Assembly: GCA_950097015.1 (NCBI GenBank) | Contig: CATNEN010000001.1 | Location: 15,973,501 to 16,037,500, forward strand | Direction of reading: 5' to 3' | Length of the DNA: 64,000 nt | Origin: Macrostomum hystrix | Taxonomy: Eukaryota; Platyhelminthes; Macrostomidae | Part shown: piece after piece, positions 21,510 to 33,357 of the stretch | Position numbering within the stretch: position 1 is the stretch's first letter | Layout: each line of letters opens with the position of its first letter | Program-made: the position numbers and the translations under genes | Notes under the pieces: generated by a model | Database searches by the model: none | What the model was told of the DNA's origin: nothing | The model's input: the letters and a program-made list of their open reading frames with translations, nothing else

Positions 21510-24195
21510 AACTGCATCTGATCTGCCTGCATCTGATCTGCCTGCATTTGATCTGCCTGCATCTGATCTGCCTGCATCTGATCTGCCTGCATCTGATCTG
21601 CATCTGATCTGCCTGCATCTGATCTGGCTGCATCTGATCTGCCTGCATCTGATCTGCATCTGATCTGCCTGCATCTGATCTGCATCTGATCTGCCTGCAT
21701 CTGATCTGCATCTAATTTGCCTGCATCTGATCTGCCTGCATCTGATCTGCATCTGATCTGCCTGCATCTGATCTGCATCTGATCTGCCTGCATCTGATCT
21801 GCATCTGATCTGCCTGCATCTGATCTGCATCTGATCTGCCTGCATCTGATCTGCATCTGATCTGCCTGCATCTGATCTGCCTGCATCTGATCTGCATCTG
21901 ATCTGCCTGCATCTGATCTGCCTGCATCTGATCTGCATCTGATCTGCCTGCATCTGATCTGCACCTGATCTGCCTGCATCTGATCTGCATCTGATCCGCC
22001 TGCATCTGATCCGCCTGCATCTGATCTGCCTGCATCTGATCTGCCTGCATCTGATCTGCCTGCATCTGATCTGCATCTGATTTGCCTGCATCTGAACTAC
22101 CTGCATCTGATCTGCCTGCTTCTGATCTGCCTGCATCTGATCTGCCTGCATCTGATCTGCCTGCATCTGATCTGCCTGCATCTGATCTGCCTGCATCTGA
22201 TCTGCATCTGATCCGCCTGCATCTAATCTGCCTGCATCTGATCTGCCTGCATCTGATCTGCCTGCATCTGATCTGCCTGCATCTGATCTGCCTGCATCTG
22301 ATCTGCATCTGATCTGCCTGCATCTGATCTGCATCTGATCTGCCTGCATCTGATCTGCATCTGATCTGCCTGCATCTGATTTGCCTGCATCTGATCTGCA
22401 TCTGATCTGCCTGCATCTGATCTGCATCAGATCTGCCTGCATCTGATCTGCATCTGATCTGCCTGCATCTGATCTGCCTGCATCTGATCTGCATCTGATC
22501 TGCCTGCATCTGATCTGCCTGCATCTGATTTGCCTGCATCTGATCTGCATCTGATCTGCATCTGATCTGCCTGCATCTGATCTGCCTGCATCTGATCTGC
22601 ATCTGATCCGCCTGCATCTGATCTGCCTGCATCTGATCTGCCTGCATCTGATCTGCCTGCATCTGATCTGCCTGCTTCTGATCTGCCTGCATCTGATCTG
22701 GCTGCATCTGATCTGGCTGCATCTGATCTGGCTGCATCTGATCTGCATCTGATCTGCCTGCATCTGATCTGCATCTGATCTGCCTGCATCTGATCTGCAT
22801 CTAATTTGCCTGCATCTGATCTGTCTGCATCTGATCTGCATCTGATCTGCCTGCATCTGATCTGCATCTGATCTGCCTGCATCTGATCTGCCTGCATCTG
22901 ATCTGCATCTGATCTGCCTGCATCTGATCTGCCTGCATCTGATTTGCCTGCATCTGATCTGCATCTGATCTGCCTGCATCTGATCTGCATCTGATCTGCC
23001 TGCATCTGATCTGCCTGCATCTGATCTGCATCTGATCCGCCTGCATCTGATCTGCCTGCATCTGATCTGCCTGCATCTGATCTGCCTGCATCTGATCTGC
23101 CTGCATCTGATCTGCCTGCATCTGATCTGGCTGCATCTGATCTGCCTGCATCTGATCTGCATCTGATCTGCCTGCATCTGATCTGCATCTGATCTGCCTG
23201 CATCTGATCTGCATCTAATTTGCCTGCATCTGATCTGCCTGCATCTGATCTGCATCTGATCTGCCTGCATCTGATCTGCATCTGATCTGCCTGCATCTGA
23301 TCTGCATCTGATCCGCCTGCATCTGATCTGCCTGCATCTGATCTGCCTGCATCAGATCCGCCTGCATCTGATCCGCCTGCATCTGATCTGCCTGCATCTG
23401 ATCTGCATCTGATCTGCCTGCATCTGATCTGCCTGCATCTGATTTGCCTGCATCTGATCTGCATCTGATCTGCATCTAATCCGCATCTAATCCGCATCTA
23501 ATCTGCATTAAATCTGCATCTGATCTACCTGCATCTAATCTGCATCTAATCTGCATCTGATCCGCATCCGATCCGCATCTGATCCGCATCTGATCCGCAT
23601 CTAATCTGCATCTAATACGCATCTAATATGCATTTAATCTGCATCTGATCTGCATCTGATCTACCTGCATCTAATCTGCATCTAATCCACATCTAATCTG
23701 CATTTAATCTGCATCTAATCTGCATCTGATCTACCTGCATCTAATCCGCATCTAATCTGCATCTGATCCGCATCTGATCCGCATCTAATACGCATCTAAT
23801 ATACATTTAATCTGCATCTGATCTGCATCTGATCTACCTGCATCTAATCTGCATCTAATCCGCATCTAATCTGCATTTAATCTGCATCTAATCCGCATCT
23901 AATCCGCATCTAATCTGCATTTAATCTGCATCTGATCTACCTGCATCTAATCCGCATCTAATCTGCATCTGATCCGCATCTGATCCGCATCTAATGCGCA
24001 TCTAATATACATTTAATCTGCATCTGATCTGCATCTGATCTACCTGTATCTAATATGCATCTAATCCGCATCTAATCTGCATTTAATCTGCATCTGATCT
24101 ACCTGCATCTAATCCGCATCTAATCTGCATTTAATCTGCATCTGATCTGCATCTAATCCGCATCTAATCTGCATCTAATCCGCATCTAATCGGCA
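21510..24195 (+). repeat. 2.7 kb satellite of mixed 11 bp and 15 bp units
   Basis: The basic units are gatctgcatct (11 bp) and gatctgcctgcatct (15 bp), which differ by an internal cctg. They are interleaved in changing order, so reading frames shift but rarely stop, producing long artefact frames of up to 601 codons. From about 23470 to 24195 the array changes character: 11 bp units with aatc in place of gatc, and point variants, predominate. The right third is therefore an older or separately evolved section. Confidence 0.96.
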
Positions 24196-24199
24196 TGCA

Positions 24200-24480
24200 A
24201 AAAAGCCAAGCCTAAGTAAGCAAGTTAGTAGTAGCAAAGTAAGTAAAAAAAACAATTAAAATTATTATTCACAACACGATCCATGTGCATATAAATTTAT
24301 TTCCGACTAACATTAATCACTATTGTTCACTGTACACATGAAGGGTCAGCACACCTTTTTAACATCCGCTGTTTAATCTATCCCCTGTCCCCTATTTAAT
24401 CAATAAAAGCAATATTTTACAGAAACTTTTGAAAGTAAAGTTTCTTATAAAATGCACGATGATAAACAGAACTTGGCCAG
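24200..24480. other. 3' flank of CDC26
   Basis: Non-coding AT-rich sequence between the satellite and the CDC26 stop codon. It probably holds the CDC26 3' UTR (an AATAAA word on the minus strand near 24300). No other feature seen. Confidence 0.4.
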
Positions 24481-24484
24481 CCAA

Positions 24485-24727
24485 TCAGGGCGAATCCTGC
24501 TGCGTAGCCGGCATTGGATTATAACCAATGCGCTCGTTTCTCTGAGCTTTCTCTCGTTCGCGATCCGATACAACTGGCTCGGCTTTAATACCGGACCCGG
24601 TGGCGTCAGAGAGGGCCGAGGCGGCTGCAGCTGCAACACGTCGCTTCGCAGCCTCCGATCTGGCCTGATGCCATTCAGAGAAATCGTCCATCTTCAGTTC
24701 AACTCGACTGAGTGGACGACGTAGCAT
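24485..24727 (-). CDS. CDC26: Anaphase-promoting complex subunit CDC26
   Basis: An 80-residue protein starting MLRRPLSRVELKMDDFSEW. This is the conserved CDC26 N-terminus (Met-Leu-Arg-Arg followed by a helix), which in known structures inserts into the TPR groove of APC6/CDC16. The conserved C-terminal NERIGYNP motif is also present, after an alanine-rich linker. Length matches the family (about 80-90 residues). An in-frame Met lies 19 codons upstream, but the family N-terminus is unmistakably at 24727. A good acceptor (gatttcag) lies at 24771-24778, about 45 bp before the ATG, so there is either a 5' UTR intron or a trans-splice site there. CDC26 stabilises APC6 within the APC/C ubiquitin ligase. 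Confidence 0.85.
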   Translation of the reverse strand: MLRRPLSRVELKMDDFSEWHQARSEAAKRRVAAAAASALSDATGSGIKAEPVVSDREREKAQRNERIGYNPMPATQQDSP

Positions 24728-24837
24728 AATATGGCCTGGAGTGGGACGTCTGTTATTAGTTCTCTGCGAGCTGAAATCAACCATAAATATTTATTTTTTA
24801 AGAGAAAGTTGTTCGTGAAGGTGGAACATTGGGACAC

Positions 24838-25125
24838 ATGAAGCTTGGGAGGTATGATGGGTCACCTGAGGCTTGGGAGGATCGATGGGTCACCTGAAGC
24901 TTGGGAGGATCGATGGGTCATCTGAGGCTTGGGAGGATCGATGGGTCACCTGAGGCTTGGGAGGAGCGATGGGTCATCTGAGGCTTGGGAGGATCGATGG
25001 GTCACCTGAAGCTTGGGAGGAGCGATGGGTCATCTGAGGCTTGGGAGGAGCGATGGGTCATCTGAGGCTTGGGAGGATCGATGGGTCACCTGAAGCTTGG
25101 GAGGAGCGATGGGTCATCTGAGGCT
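24838..25125 (+). repeat. 28 bp minisatellite
   Basis: About ten units of ggatcgatgggtcacctgag with gcttggga. Alternative forms carry gagcgat or gatcgat and cacctgaag or catctgagg. It lies just upstream of CDC26 on that gene's strand. Confidence 0.93.
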
Positions 25126-25411
25126 ATAGAAAGAAGAAAACAAAAAAATGATGAAAAAGTGTAACAAACTGTGCAATTCTGTTTAATTGTACTCATGTTC
25201 TACATAACAGCTTAGTGACTGAGAGACAACACGAGACTAGTCAATAAAAGTTGCTCATTTTAAATACAAAATTTCGTCAGCCACAAAACTCGCAGATTCC
25301 AACTGAAAGCGATTCAATGTGGCTAGAATGAAAGCTTTTATTTTGTAGCAATCGATTAGGAATGATTGAAAACATAAACAATTTACTGAAACATGGAAGA
25401 GAACAGTTTGA

Positions 25412-25850
25412 AGACGGATCTGGGAGTGCATCGGGTCTAATTAACCTGAGGATCTGGGAGTGCAACAGGTCTAATTAACCTGAGGATCTGGGAGTGCAAC
25501 AGGTCTAATTAACCTGAGGATCTGGGAGTGCATCGGGTCTAATTAACCTGAGGATCTGGGAGTGCAACAGGTCTAATTAACCTGAGGATCTGGGAGTGCA
25601 ACAGGTCTAATTAACCTGAGGATCTGGGAGTGGTCTAATTAACCTGAGGATCAGGGAGTGCAGAGGGTCTAATTAACCTGAGGATCTGGGAGTGCATCGG
25701 GTCTAATTAACCTGAGGATCTGGGAGTGCAACAGGTCTAATTAACCTGAGGATCTGGGAGTGGTCTAATTGACCTGAGGATCAGGGAGTGCAGAGGGTCT
25801 AATTAACCTGAGGATCTGGGAGTATAGCAGGCCTAATTTACACGAGAGTC
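25412..25850 (+). repeat. 34 bp minisatellite with internal deletion variants
   Basis: About thirteen units of ggatctgggagtgcaacagg with tctaattaacctga. Two units lack the gcaaca-type segment (ggatctgggagtggtctaat), and both are followed by a unit with the 'cagagg' variant, so a two-unit block was duplicated within the array. Confidence 0.94.
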
Positions 25851-25859
25851 TTAGAAATA

Positions 25860-26635
25860 GAAAATATCACAAAAATTGCTTGATTTTCGTAAATTGTAAT
25901 AAACTTTGAAAGTAAAAAGACCATCATAAATTAAGCAGATTCGAGTAAGCACCATAATCGCTCTCATAAGAGACTTTACCTTCGTAGCGAAAAATAATAA
26001 GAGCGAAATAATAACCATAAAATTTTTTGACGAAAAGTACTTGAAAATGAAAACAAAATTGTTAGAATTTATCCACTGCGCACTACTGCCGAGTAGTGCA
26101 ACTGAATAAGAAGTTAATTATTGAACTTTACTGAAAAATTATGAAAATAATGAGACAATTCAGCACATTAAAATTGTCAATATTTGACCTTCTACAATTG
26201 GCCAAGATGAACTCAAGAAGAAATATTTTCTCCGCATAAAGTCACTGACAGAAAAACATGTCTGGTGCATTGTACTGCACTGATAAGACAGTTTTACAGC
26301 GAAAGATATTAATACCTCTACTGGCCTAGATCTAAGCTCTACGCGACCTTTAATCGTTTCAGTTTCACTCCGGGCGACTTTGCGCTTAATTTGACAGCTG
26401 GAAAACGCAATCCTGTTGCTAATTTTGACAACTTTTTTGCGCATTGAACTTTGACTTGTATTTCCTAAAGTGCGAGATAAAAGTGTGCTAATTTCACATT
26501 TTTTATATTCAACTCTGAGGATCTAGGACTCTAGGTCTGATTCCGCGTCGAGGCTACGAATAAGAAAATATATTGGTACGAGTTGATACCAAGGTCTGCC
26601 ATTAGCGACACAATGACCTGGTCAACAGAAACTAA
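25860..26635. other. 3' flank of RAB33
   Basis: AT-rich non-coding sequence without a recognisable gene; the RAB33 3' UTR probably lies in its right part. Confidence 0.4.
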
Positions 26636-26639
26636 CAAG

Positions 26640-29600
26640 CTAACAGAAGCACGGGTCCTCATCGTAGTCATCTCCATCATCGACACTCCTAGAATTGTGC
26701 AGACTGAACCCAGGGCCAGGCTGCTTGTCATCGCCTGAGCTGTAGGCTCTGGACATCATCGGCCTACTATTCACTAGTTTGTGAGCAAGAGTTAAAAAGA
26801 TGGATTCAATGTGATTAGCCTTGGAGTCGTCTTTGGCACTGGTCTCAAATAGAGGCATCGAATGACTATCGGCAAAGCGTTGAGCAGCCTGAGTAGAGAC
26901 TGCCTGAGTAGGTTCATCGCATTTGTTGCCTATTAACAGTCTGGGTATGTCACTAGTCAAATAGTACTCCTCGCATTCCTGCAGCCAAATTGGCAAACTG
27001 TTAAACGAAGACTGCTTGGTGACGTCATAGACAAAGACTACAGCGTTGACATTTCGATAATAGTGAGGCAGCATGCTACGACGGAAGCGCTCCTGTCCCG
27101 CAGTGTCCCACAGTTGAAGCTGGCAATGGTTGGAATGATTAAAGAGTGAAAGTGTGAAGGTACCACAGTTTTTGCACAACTGTCATGTAAAAAGTGCAGA
27201 AACTGATTAAAATACATAACACCCAACCTAGTTAAGATGGATATAAAGTAGCCATTGTAGCTAGTTTACTAGTTAAACTAAAAAGCTAGGCAATCAATTA
27301 CCTTGCTCTTAAAGACGATAAGAGAGATTGCTTCCCCGAGATGAGATTTAAACACTAAATTGATTGGGTCAGAAGTCAATACCAGTACATACATGTGCAA
27401 CAACCGGCCGACCCGGCCGAACCTGCCGGGTGAAACAAGGGCCAACAAGGTAAGTCGCAAAAACCAAATGACCAAGAAAAAAATCAAAGTGGGGACCAAG
27501 AGACAAAAAAGAAAGGCGTGAAGAAAAGGAAAAAGGGGAGAGAAAAAGAGAGCAAATGGGAGCAAACTAAGTCGTAAATAGAGCAAAAACTAAGTCGCAC
27601 AGCTGGCTAAGATTTGGGAGGTTGCGCATGTATGATACCAGTAACTACTGGGCATGCAACCTCACCTTAGAGTGACTCTAAATACACTGGACAAATAAGC
27701 AAATAAGACAAGGCTATCCATACAGCATGTCTTAAAAACCTGATAAAAAACAATATCTATAAGTGCAATACTAGTTTTATCTGAATACTTACAAACATAC
27801 ATAAAAATATTGTGCAGGTTTTCTCATCAATAAGAAAACAAATGAATAAAAACCATTACTGCTTATGAATGAACCATGCAAAATATGGTTTTGCAGGCCA
27901 ATATGGGCTGGTCAATCCGTCCTTTACCTTAGCCTTTGTGTTTAGTAATTAACAAAATTATGTCTAAATTGTTGTGATGTCTATATATTTAATGTAAATT
28001 TTTTATTTTACCTTGACACTATTTTAAAACTAGTTTAAGACTTCAATAGCTAAGCAATTAAAAAAATCTGTGCATTTGTCTGCAGATTAAATATAAACAA
28101 TTAAAAATGACATTGTTTGGAGAATATTAAACTACAAATGAAGCAGCATATGAACCAGTATAATTTATTGATCAATAGATTCCTATAATAAAACGGACAG
28201 CAAAATTTTGTCATACCAAACCATTGCATCAACTTTTTTATACTTAAGATCCCATAGTTCACACCATAGATGCTAAAATAACACTGTATCTTATTGTCTA
28301 TGGCTCACACTAAGAAAATTATTTGCATATTGGCCTACTGCAAGCATAAGTTCAACAAAATGTATGACACCACTGAATTCTGGTTGTTTTGGCCATAAAC
28401 ATTTTGGCCCACATCACATGCTAATAGACATTAATAGACATTATGTGTATGTTAGGTAATGGTAGAAAATTAGTAGAGATTATTAGCAGAATGCAGAAGA
28501 TATGCTAATACTTCCCCCACACTAACTGGCTTATCTTTTTGGCCATAGACACTTCCAAGCATGTCCATAATTTTGCTTTTTTCTCTTCCCATACTGAACA
28601 TTTGCCATAGACAAGTTCCATAGAACCCAAAAAAGCAAAAGTGAAAAAAATGAAAGTGAAAAAAGCAACCTTAATAATTGAAATTCTAAGTTGTCGCATC
28701 AATTTAAAAAGAAAAGAAAAGATTTGAAAAGAATGCCAAAAATTCAATTACATTTATTTAAACATAAGAGTTATAATGTCTATAACTGCTAGGAATGCAC
28801 TTTAAAACACTCAAGGTTAATGGCTGCTATAAACCAAGTTCTCTAAATACAAAAAAATTGCTTTTGGGAGTAATTTCACTAACAGCATACTTTTTGTGGT
28901 AACAGGACAATTCGGTAACAGACAATTCGGTAACAGACAGTTCGGTAACACCACAGGACAGTTTGGTAACATATCAAGGGACAGTTCGGTAGGCCTAACA
29001 ATTGATTAAACTGGATTGGAAGGGTTTTTTGCTAAATTATTTTATATTTAGTTTGGTAAAGTTACAAAGTAAAGTCAATAGCACTTCGAACCATATTTAG
29101 CTTTTCGAAATATGAGTATGAGGTTGCATTTTGCATGTTACATATTTCACATTTGGGCGTCAAATAAAAAATAAAACGTTAAAACTAAAAACTAAAATGA
29201 AACTTGCGAGTCAAGCAACAAGTCAAGCGTCAACTGCAGTTGCTGCAGTTCATGTTGATGCTGATATAATACAATTCTTGTATATTGATATCAATGCTAC
29301 AATAAATCGTATTTCAGCAGCCAACTAGCACACTTAAGGCCCATTCATACAGTCATCAAGTGAGGCCAAATTTCGTGTGATCACACAATTTGCACTAATT
29401 TTTCATCCCTTTGTACATCCCTTTGAACGAGCCTTTAACCTACTTGCACACTCTAAATGACGTGTCAGTTTCAGATACATCAGTAACATCAGTCAGTTGT
29501 GTCCTAGCAACGATAGTAGATACATTGTTAGAACCTAGATTGATTTTATTGACTTTCAATTGTTACCGAACTGTCCCCGGTGTGTTACTGAACTGTCTCC

Positions 29601-30153
29601 TGTATGTTACCGAACTGTCCTTGAGTGTTACCGAACTGTCTGTTACCGAACTGTCCTGTATTCCTTTTTGTATGTTGGCATATTGTTTTAGAATAGTAGG
29701 CCTGCCATTGCCAAAGCAAAGATTATATTTTTTCATTTTTTGCAAATGTATCTATACTTTATATTGTTGAATTTACATTACAAAAACCAATGCATGGGCA
29801 TGACCTACTACATATTGTATAAAATAATGAATGAGTCAAATGACCATTGGCTAGTAAGGAGTTTGGTTTATTATTATTAATATAAATAATACTAGATAGG
29901 CCTAGTAGATAGCATTTAGTTAAACATATTGAATCCTCACCTTGACATCTTCCATACCAATTTTAATAGTTCTCTCTCGAAAATCAACACCAATAGTGGC
30001 TTCAGTTCTTGTTGGAAACTTTCCCTCGCAAAATCTGTATGTCAAACAAGTCTTGCCAACATTTGAATCGCCAACAACAATTATTTTGAAAATTCTTTTT
30101 GGCTTTCTACTACCAAAAGATATTGGAGCTTCGTTGTTATTAGAACCAGACAT
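26640..30153 (-). CDS. RAB33: Rab33-type small GTPase, two exons
   Basis: Exon 1 is 30153-29941 (71 codons) and exon 2 is 27119-26640 (159 codons plus stop). The intron (29940-27120) is GT-AG, phase 0. The 230-residue product has a P-loop GDSNVGKT, switch [23 protein letters not shown] (G3) just after the junction, GNKCDEP (G4), ETSAKD (G5) and a C-terminal CFC double-cysteine prenylation signal. The FCEGKFP and [15 protein letters not shown] segments are closest to Rab33A/B, which act at the Golgi and in autophagosome formation through Atg16L-type effectors. The effector assignment comes from the family. The intron holds two different MITEs. Confidence 0.9.
27388..27634 (-). mobile_element. 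MITE copy 2 in the RAB33 intron
   Basis: Same family as 4035-4401 but inverted and shorter. The ends are catacatgtgcaac (27388-27401) and gttgcgcatgtatg (27621-27634), flanked by a 9 bp direct repeat ataccagta (27379-27387 and 27635-27643). The GGCCGACCCGGCC-like and CT-rich interiors match copy 1. Confidence 0.88.
27645..28900. other. RAB33 intron sequence
   Basis: AT-rich intronic sequence. No RNA gene or further transposon could be recognised. Confidence 0.5.
28903..29658. mobile_element. Second MITE-like element with repeat-bearing inverted ends, in the RAB33 intron
   Basis: The left end holds four to five copies of a ggtaacagacagttc-type motif (28903-28990), and the right end (about 29560-29658) holds the same motif inverted, as gttaccgaactgtc. 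The outermost bases caggaca[a/g]ttcggtaac are inverted repeats. The interior of ~570 bp has no gene. No clear target duplication was found. Confidence 0.7.
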
Positions 30154-30159
30154 TCTTTG

Positions 30160-31685
30160 TGTCTGAAAATAATTAATTCACAATTGCAAACTCAAAGACT
30201 AGAGACCTGGCCAACAAGATTTCAGTTTTGCCAAGTACACCTTTAATATATATAATTCCGTTCTTGTACGAACCTAAATATTGCAACAACATGCATAACA
30301 GGCGTACTATAGGCCTAGTGTAGTATTTCTACTCGGGAGTGGAATCACCGTAACGTGAAAAAAAATTTACAGAAAAATGATACAATCAGCAACACAAAGT
30401 CACATTACAAAAATTATATGAAACAAACAATTTACAAACTGTAAAAATTTAAATGGACAGTTCTTAGAAAAGCCCGATTGAGAAGATTAACAAAGTCTTT
30501 AAGAATAATGTAAAAGAAAACTACATGATTTAAGTTTCGGCAGTTTTAAATTCCTAATTTTAGTGTTGCATAGCTTTTAGAATTTTTTACGGGACTCGAA
30601 GCTAAATAGGACCCAGGATTTTCATGATTACCGACAAGTAATAAATGATTAATAGTATCGTCACAGTGACCCATATTAACAGTATAGTCCCAGCTCAAAA
30701 GATAGTTTGTCTATAGTTTATAGATAGCTCGCACATGTAATGGATTCATAATTTCTTCACCTTCTAAAATAAATACGATGAAATTACATGTTAATTCCGT
30801 TGTTCAGCTATATCACCATCTTAATCTAGCTCTTTAGTCGGTTTTCTTACTTTAAAGAGTACTCTTATCCATGACACTCTCGAATGTCGAGAGACTACAT
30901 TCTAATGCTTTAGTGAGCCTGGCAGCGATAAAACCTGCGTTTGATAAAAAAACTGATTTGCAGGTATGACACAGTTAAAATGAAAAATCCAACGAAAAAA
31001 TAATATTGTGCACCGGTTTTTATCACTTTTTCATGCCAAAGCGCCATGCCTGTACAAAGAGAAACTCCTACTATTCTATCTACGAAGTTAGAAGGAGGAG
31101 GATATAATTAGACTGATATCTTACCTAATCCCCTGTTGCACTTTGTTGGCTTAATTTGTTTGCTTGCATTTGCATACTGCAACTTGGGCTTCTATCTGCT
31201 AACTACGCACTCCACACATCGCACCTCGAGACCTCGATCTCCAATGCAGTGAAATCTTGCAGAGCCTGTGCTGGTATACCGCCTGTTTAATTAAAATCGC
31301 TTCGCCACCGTTTTTTAAGAGCGAGCTATAACTAGCCCTGAGAGTCAGAGCGGCAACCACAGCGTCTATTCTTCCAGATCGCGCGTGTACTCCAACGCGT
31401 CTTGGCGAAGTGTTTTCTTATTGCAAAATAAACTGAGACCCATAGCTGCAGCGTCTGCTATTTGAGAAGCGCAGACTAGACAGGCGAAGAGATAGAGAGA
31501 CGCGATGACAGACCTGGAGCTCAATAGCGCTGACATCAAACATACAAGCTAAGGATTTATAAAGCCACCATATACTTAGTGAGCCTATATATAGTGAGCC
31601 CATATATAGTGAGTCAGTCTCTTTTGTGTGCCCAATACAAGAAAAGTCTGCTAATTCTGCGACGCCAATCCAGCCCAGCTAATAT
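30160..31685. other. Upstream of RAB33: promoter region and spacer
   Basis: No gene recognised. A short tandem repeat of 'tatatatagtgagcc' type lies at 31575-31615. Confidence 0.4.
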
Positions 31686-31689
31686 TCCA

Positions 31690-32149
31690 GACATTGCAGC
31701 AGATCACACAAGATTTCCACAGTCGGCTTTTTGAGCACTTCTTTCATCGCTTCTCAGAGCATCAAAGCATCGCTTCTCAAATCTGCATCACCAAAGCGTG
31801 TGGTGACAGTGCTGCTATTCAGCTGTTCAAAGTGATAGATGGGTGCAAAGTTGACCATAAGCTTAAGATCATGGAAGCCTCGCACATCTGATTGCACAAA
31901 CCCAGCTTGAATGTGCAGCTTGCAGGCAGTGGGGTGGAGCGGGAGCACAGAGTACTCTGAACAGTGCCTAGCGTCTTTCTTTCTCTCTTCCCCTCTCTCT
32001 CTCGGTTTATGGTAGTTGGAACCCTGTCCAGAACGAATTGAACCGACAATGGACTGTACATATTTTTCTGTTAAATATACAGGTTGTGTTGCTCTCTATA
32101 TTAAGTTTGCCCTGAAGATGTCAGTTTGACGAAACGCGTTGGCAACACA
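31690..32149 (+). mobile_element. Penelope-like element, 3' fragment, interrupted by the Harbinger element
   Basis: A frame around 31800-31890 reads FKVIDGCKVDHKLKIMEASH, which matches the C-terminal end of the GIY-YIG region of the Penelope-like element at 48.4 kb (FKVIDSCSQENKLNILEA). An in-frame TGA follows, after which the frame continues as LHKPSLNVQLAG, like the same protein's tail. The 3' UTR ends with a cctgaagatg...cgaaacgcgttgg block as in other Penelope elements. The sequence continues after the Harbinger at 35205. The copy is 5'-truncated and dead. Confidence 0.7.
32110..32146 (+). ncRNA. Candidate hammerhead ribozyme core at the Penelope-like 3' end
   Basis: CTGAAGA, then a short stem (gtc...gac) and GAAA in the right order. 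This satisfies the CUGANGA...GAAA hammerhead core. Penelope-like elements are known to carry hammerhead motifs. Folding was judged by eye only. Confidence 0.4.
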
Positions 32150-32556
32150 GGGCCCGTTCTACGAGCGTATAAAGCTTTCGTAAGTTCCGTCGTACGCTCT
32201 AACTTAAACACGAGAACAAAGAACTGTCTGAGAACGTTCTTACGTGCGTTCGGAGAAACTTTCGCAGATGCGTCGTAACTTACGCAGGGGCTGCGATCAA
32301 ACTTAAGAACTGGCGTCTTACTTTTACCGTAAGCGGAATTTTTACCGTCCCTTTTTAGTTATCTTTGAGACGCATGCTGTACTTATTTAGTAATTCAAGT
32401 AACGAATGACACTCACATTTTCATATCAATAGACAAAAACATCGAACGGCAATACTCTATTGCCATTGGTTCACACCACCATTATATTTAACTTTTACAG
32501 TTGCCACAACACATTCCAATACAGACACAGGTCCTTGATAATCAGAGAAAGAAGAC

Positions 32557-33357
32557 CTACACGTCATTAAAATGGACCAATTGCCTACTCTCAAAATTCT
32601 TTTTTGTGTCCTTTTCGATCGCCAGTCTCTCCTGCTCAATGTGTAGACGCCCCCTCTCGATCTGCAGCCTCTCTTTCTCGACGAAAAATCGGTCAGTTTC
32701 GATCTTCAGTCGGTCTTCCTCCACCCGGAGACGTTTTGTTTCCAAGGATCCAATCAGCTCAAGCTTGCTTTGATCTGTCTGACGCTTCTTGTTCTTGGCA
32801 GCAGAAGCGGCAGCAGGCGTGGCAGCAGACTCTTCGCTGTCTCCATCGTCGGCAGTGTCGTACTCAGGCGATGCACATCTGTCAACTTCTTCGACAGATT
32901 TACCAGCAGGTAAACTAGCAGCCACCGAGCTTGATGACGCAGCCTGTCCCTTAGATGCAGGCAACTGCAACTTGTCAACACCGCATGGCACACCTTCCAT
33001 GACCTGGGGTCGGATCGACTGCGCAGCCTTCTCATCGAAGCTCGACAACTGCGGGGCCTGCGACGGACCGCCTCCTGTCTTAGCTTGCTCCTTGTGGATG
33101 CTGGCGAGCTTGTGCTTCAGTTGACTCTTAAAGTCGGACCACCGCTTGCGGCAGTTTTTGGCTGATCGTCCTTGCCCGCCGACTGAATTCACGATATCGG
33201 CAATTTGCTGCCATCCGCGTTTTTTGCGTAAATTTGCTTCGACAGTATTAGCGGAGCTCTCCAAGTAATTTTTGCGCTTGGTCGTTGCCTGCTGCAGTGT
33301 CTCGATTTAGATCACGGACCACTTGGCCGCGTGTTTCAGAGCTGCGTTGGAACTCAT
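32557..33357 (-). pseudogene. Harbinger Myb/SANT-like DNA-binding protein with one nonsense codon
   Basis: The frame from ATG 33357 to the stop at 32557 is 267 codons with a single in-frame TAA at codon 17 (33309-33307). The N-terminal part carries a trihelix/SANT-like domain (RGWQQIADIVNS, NCRKRWSDFKSQLK). A low-complexity middle follows, then a C-terminal charged coiled coil (repeats of EERLxIE-type residues). In Harbinger elements this second protein brings the nuclease to the nucleus and to the ends. Apart from the stop codon the frame is intact. Confidence 0.82.

Noticed and set aside
21465-23497. Open frames of up to 601 codons on the minus strand
   Set aside because: They arise from the 11/15 bp satellite; all three minus frames are open, so no frame is selected.
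24838-25850. CRISPR-like regular repeats
   Set aside because: Units are contiguous without spacers, the genome is eukaryotic and no cas-like gene is present; these are minisatellites.
32604-33124. Plus-strand open frames in the Harbinger left half
   Set aside because: They are antisense shadows of the Myb/SANT-like gene on the minus strand.
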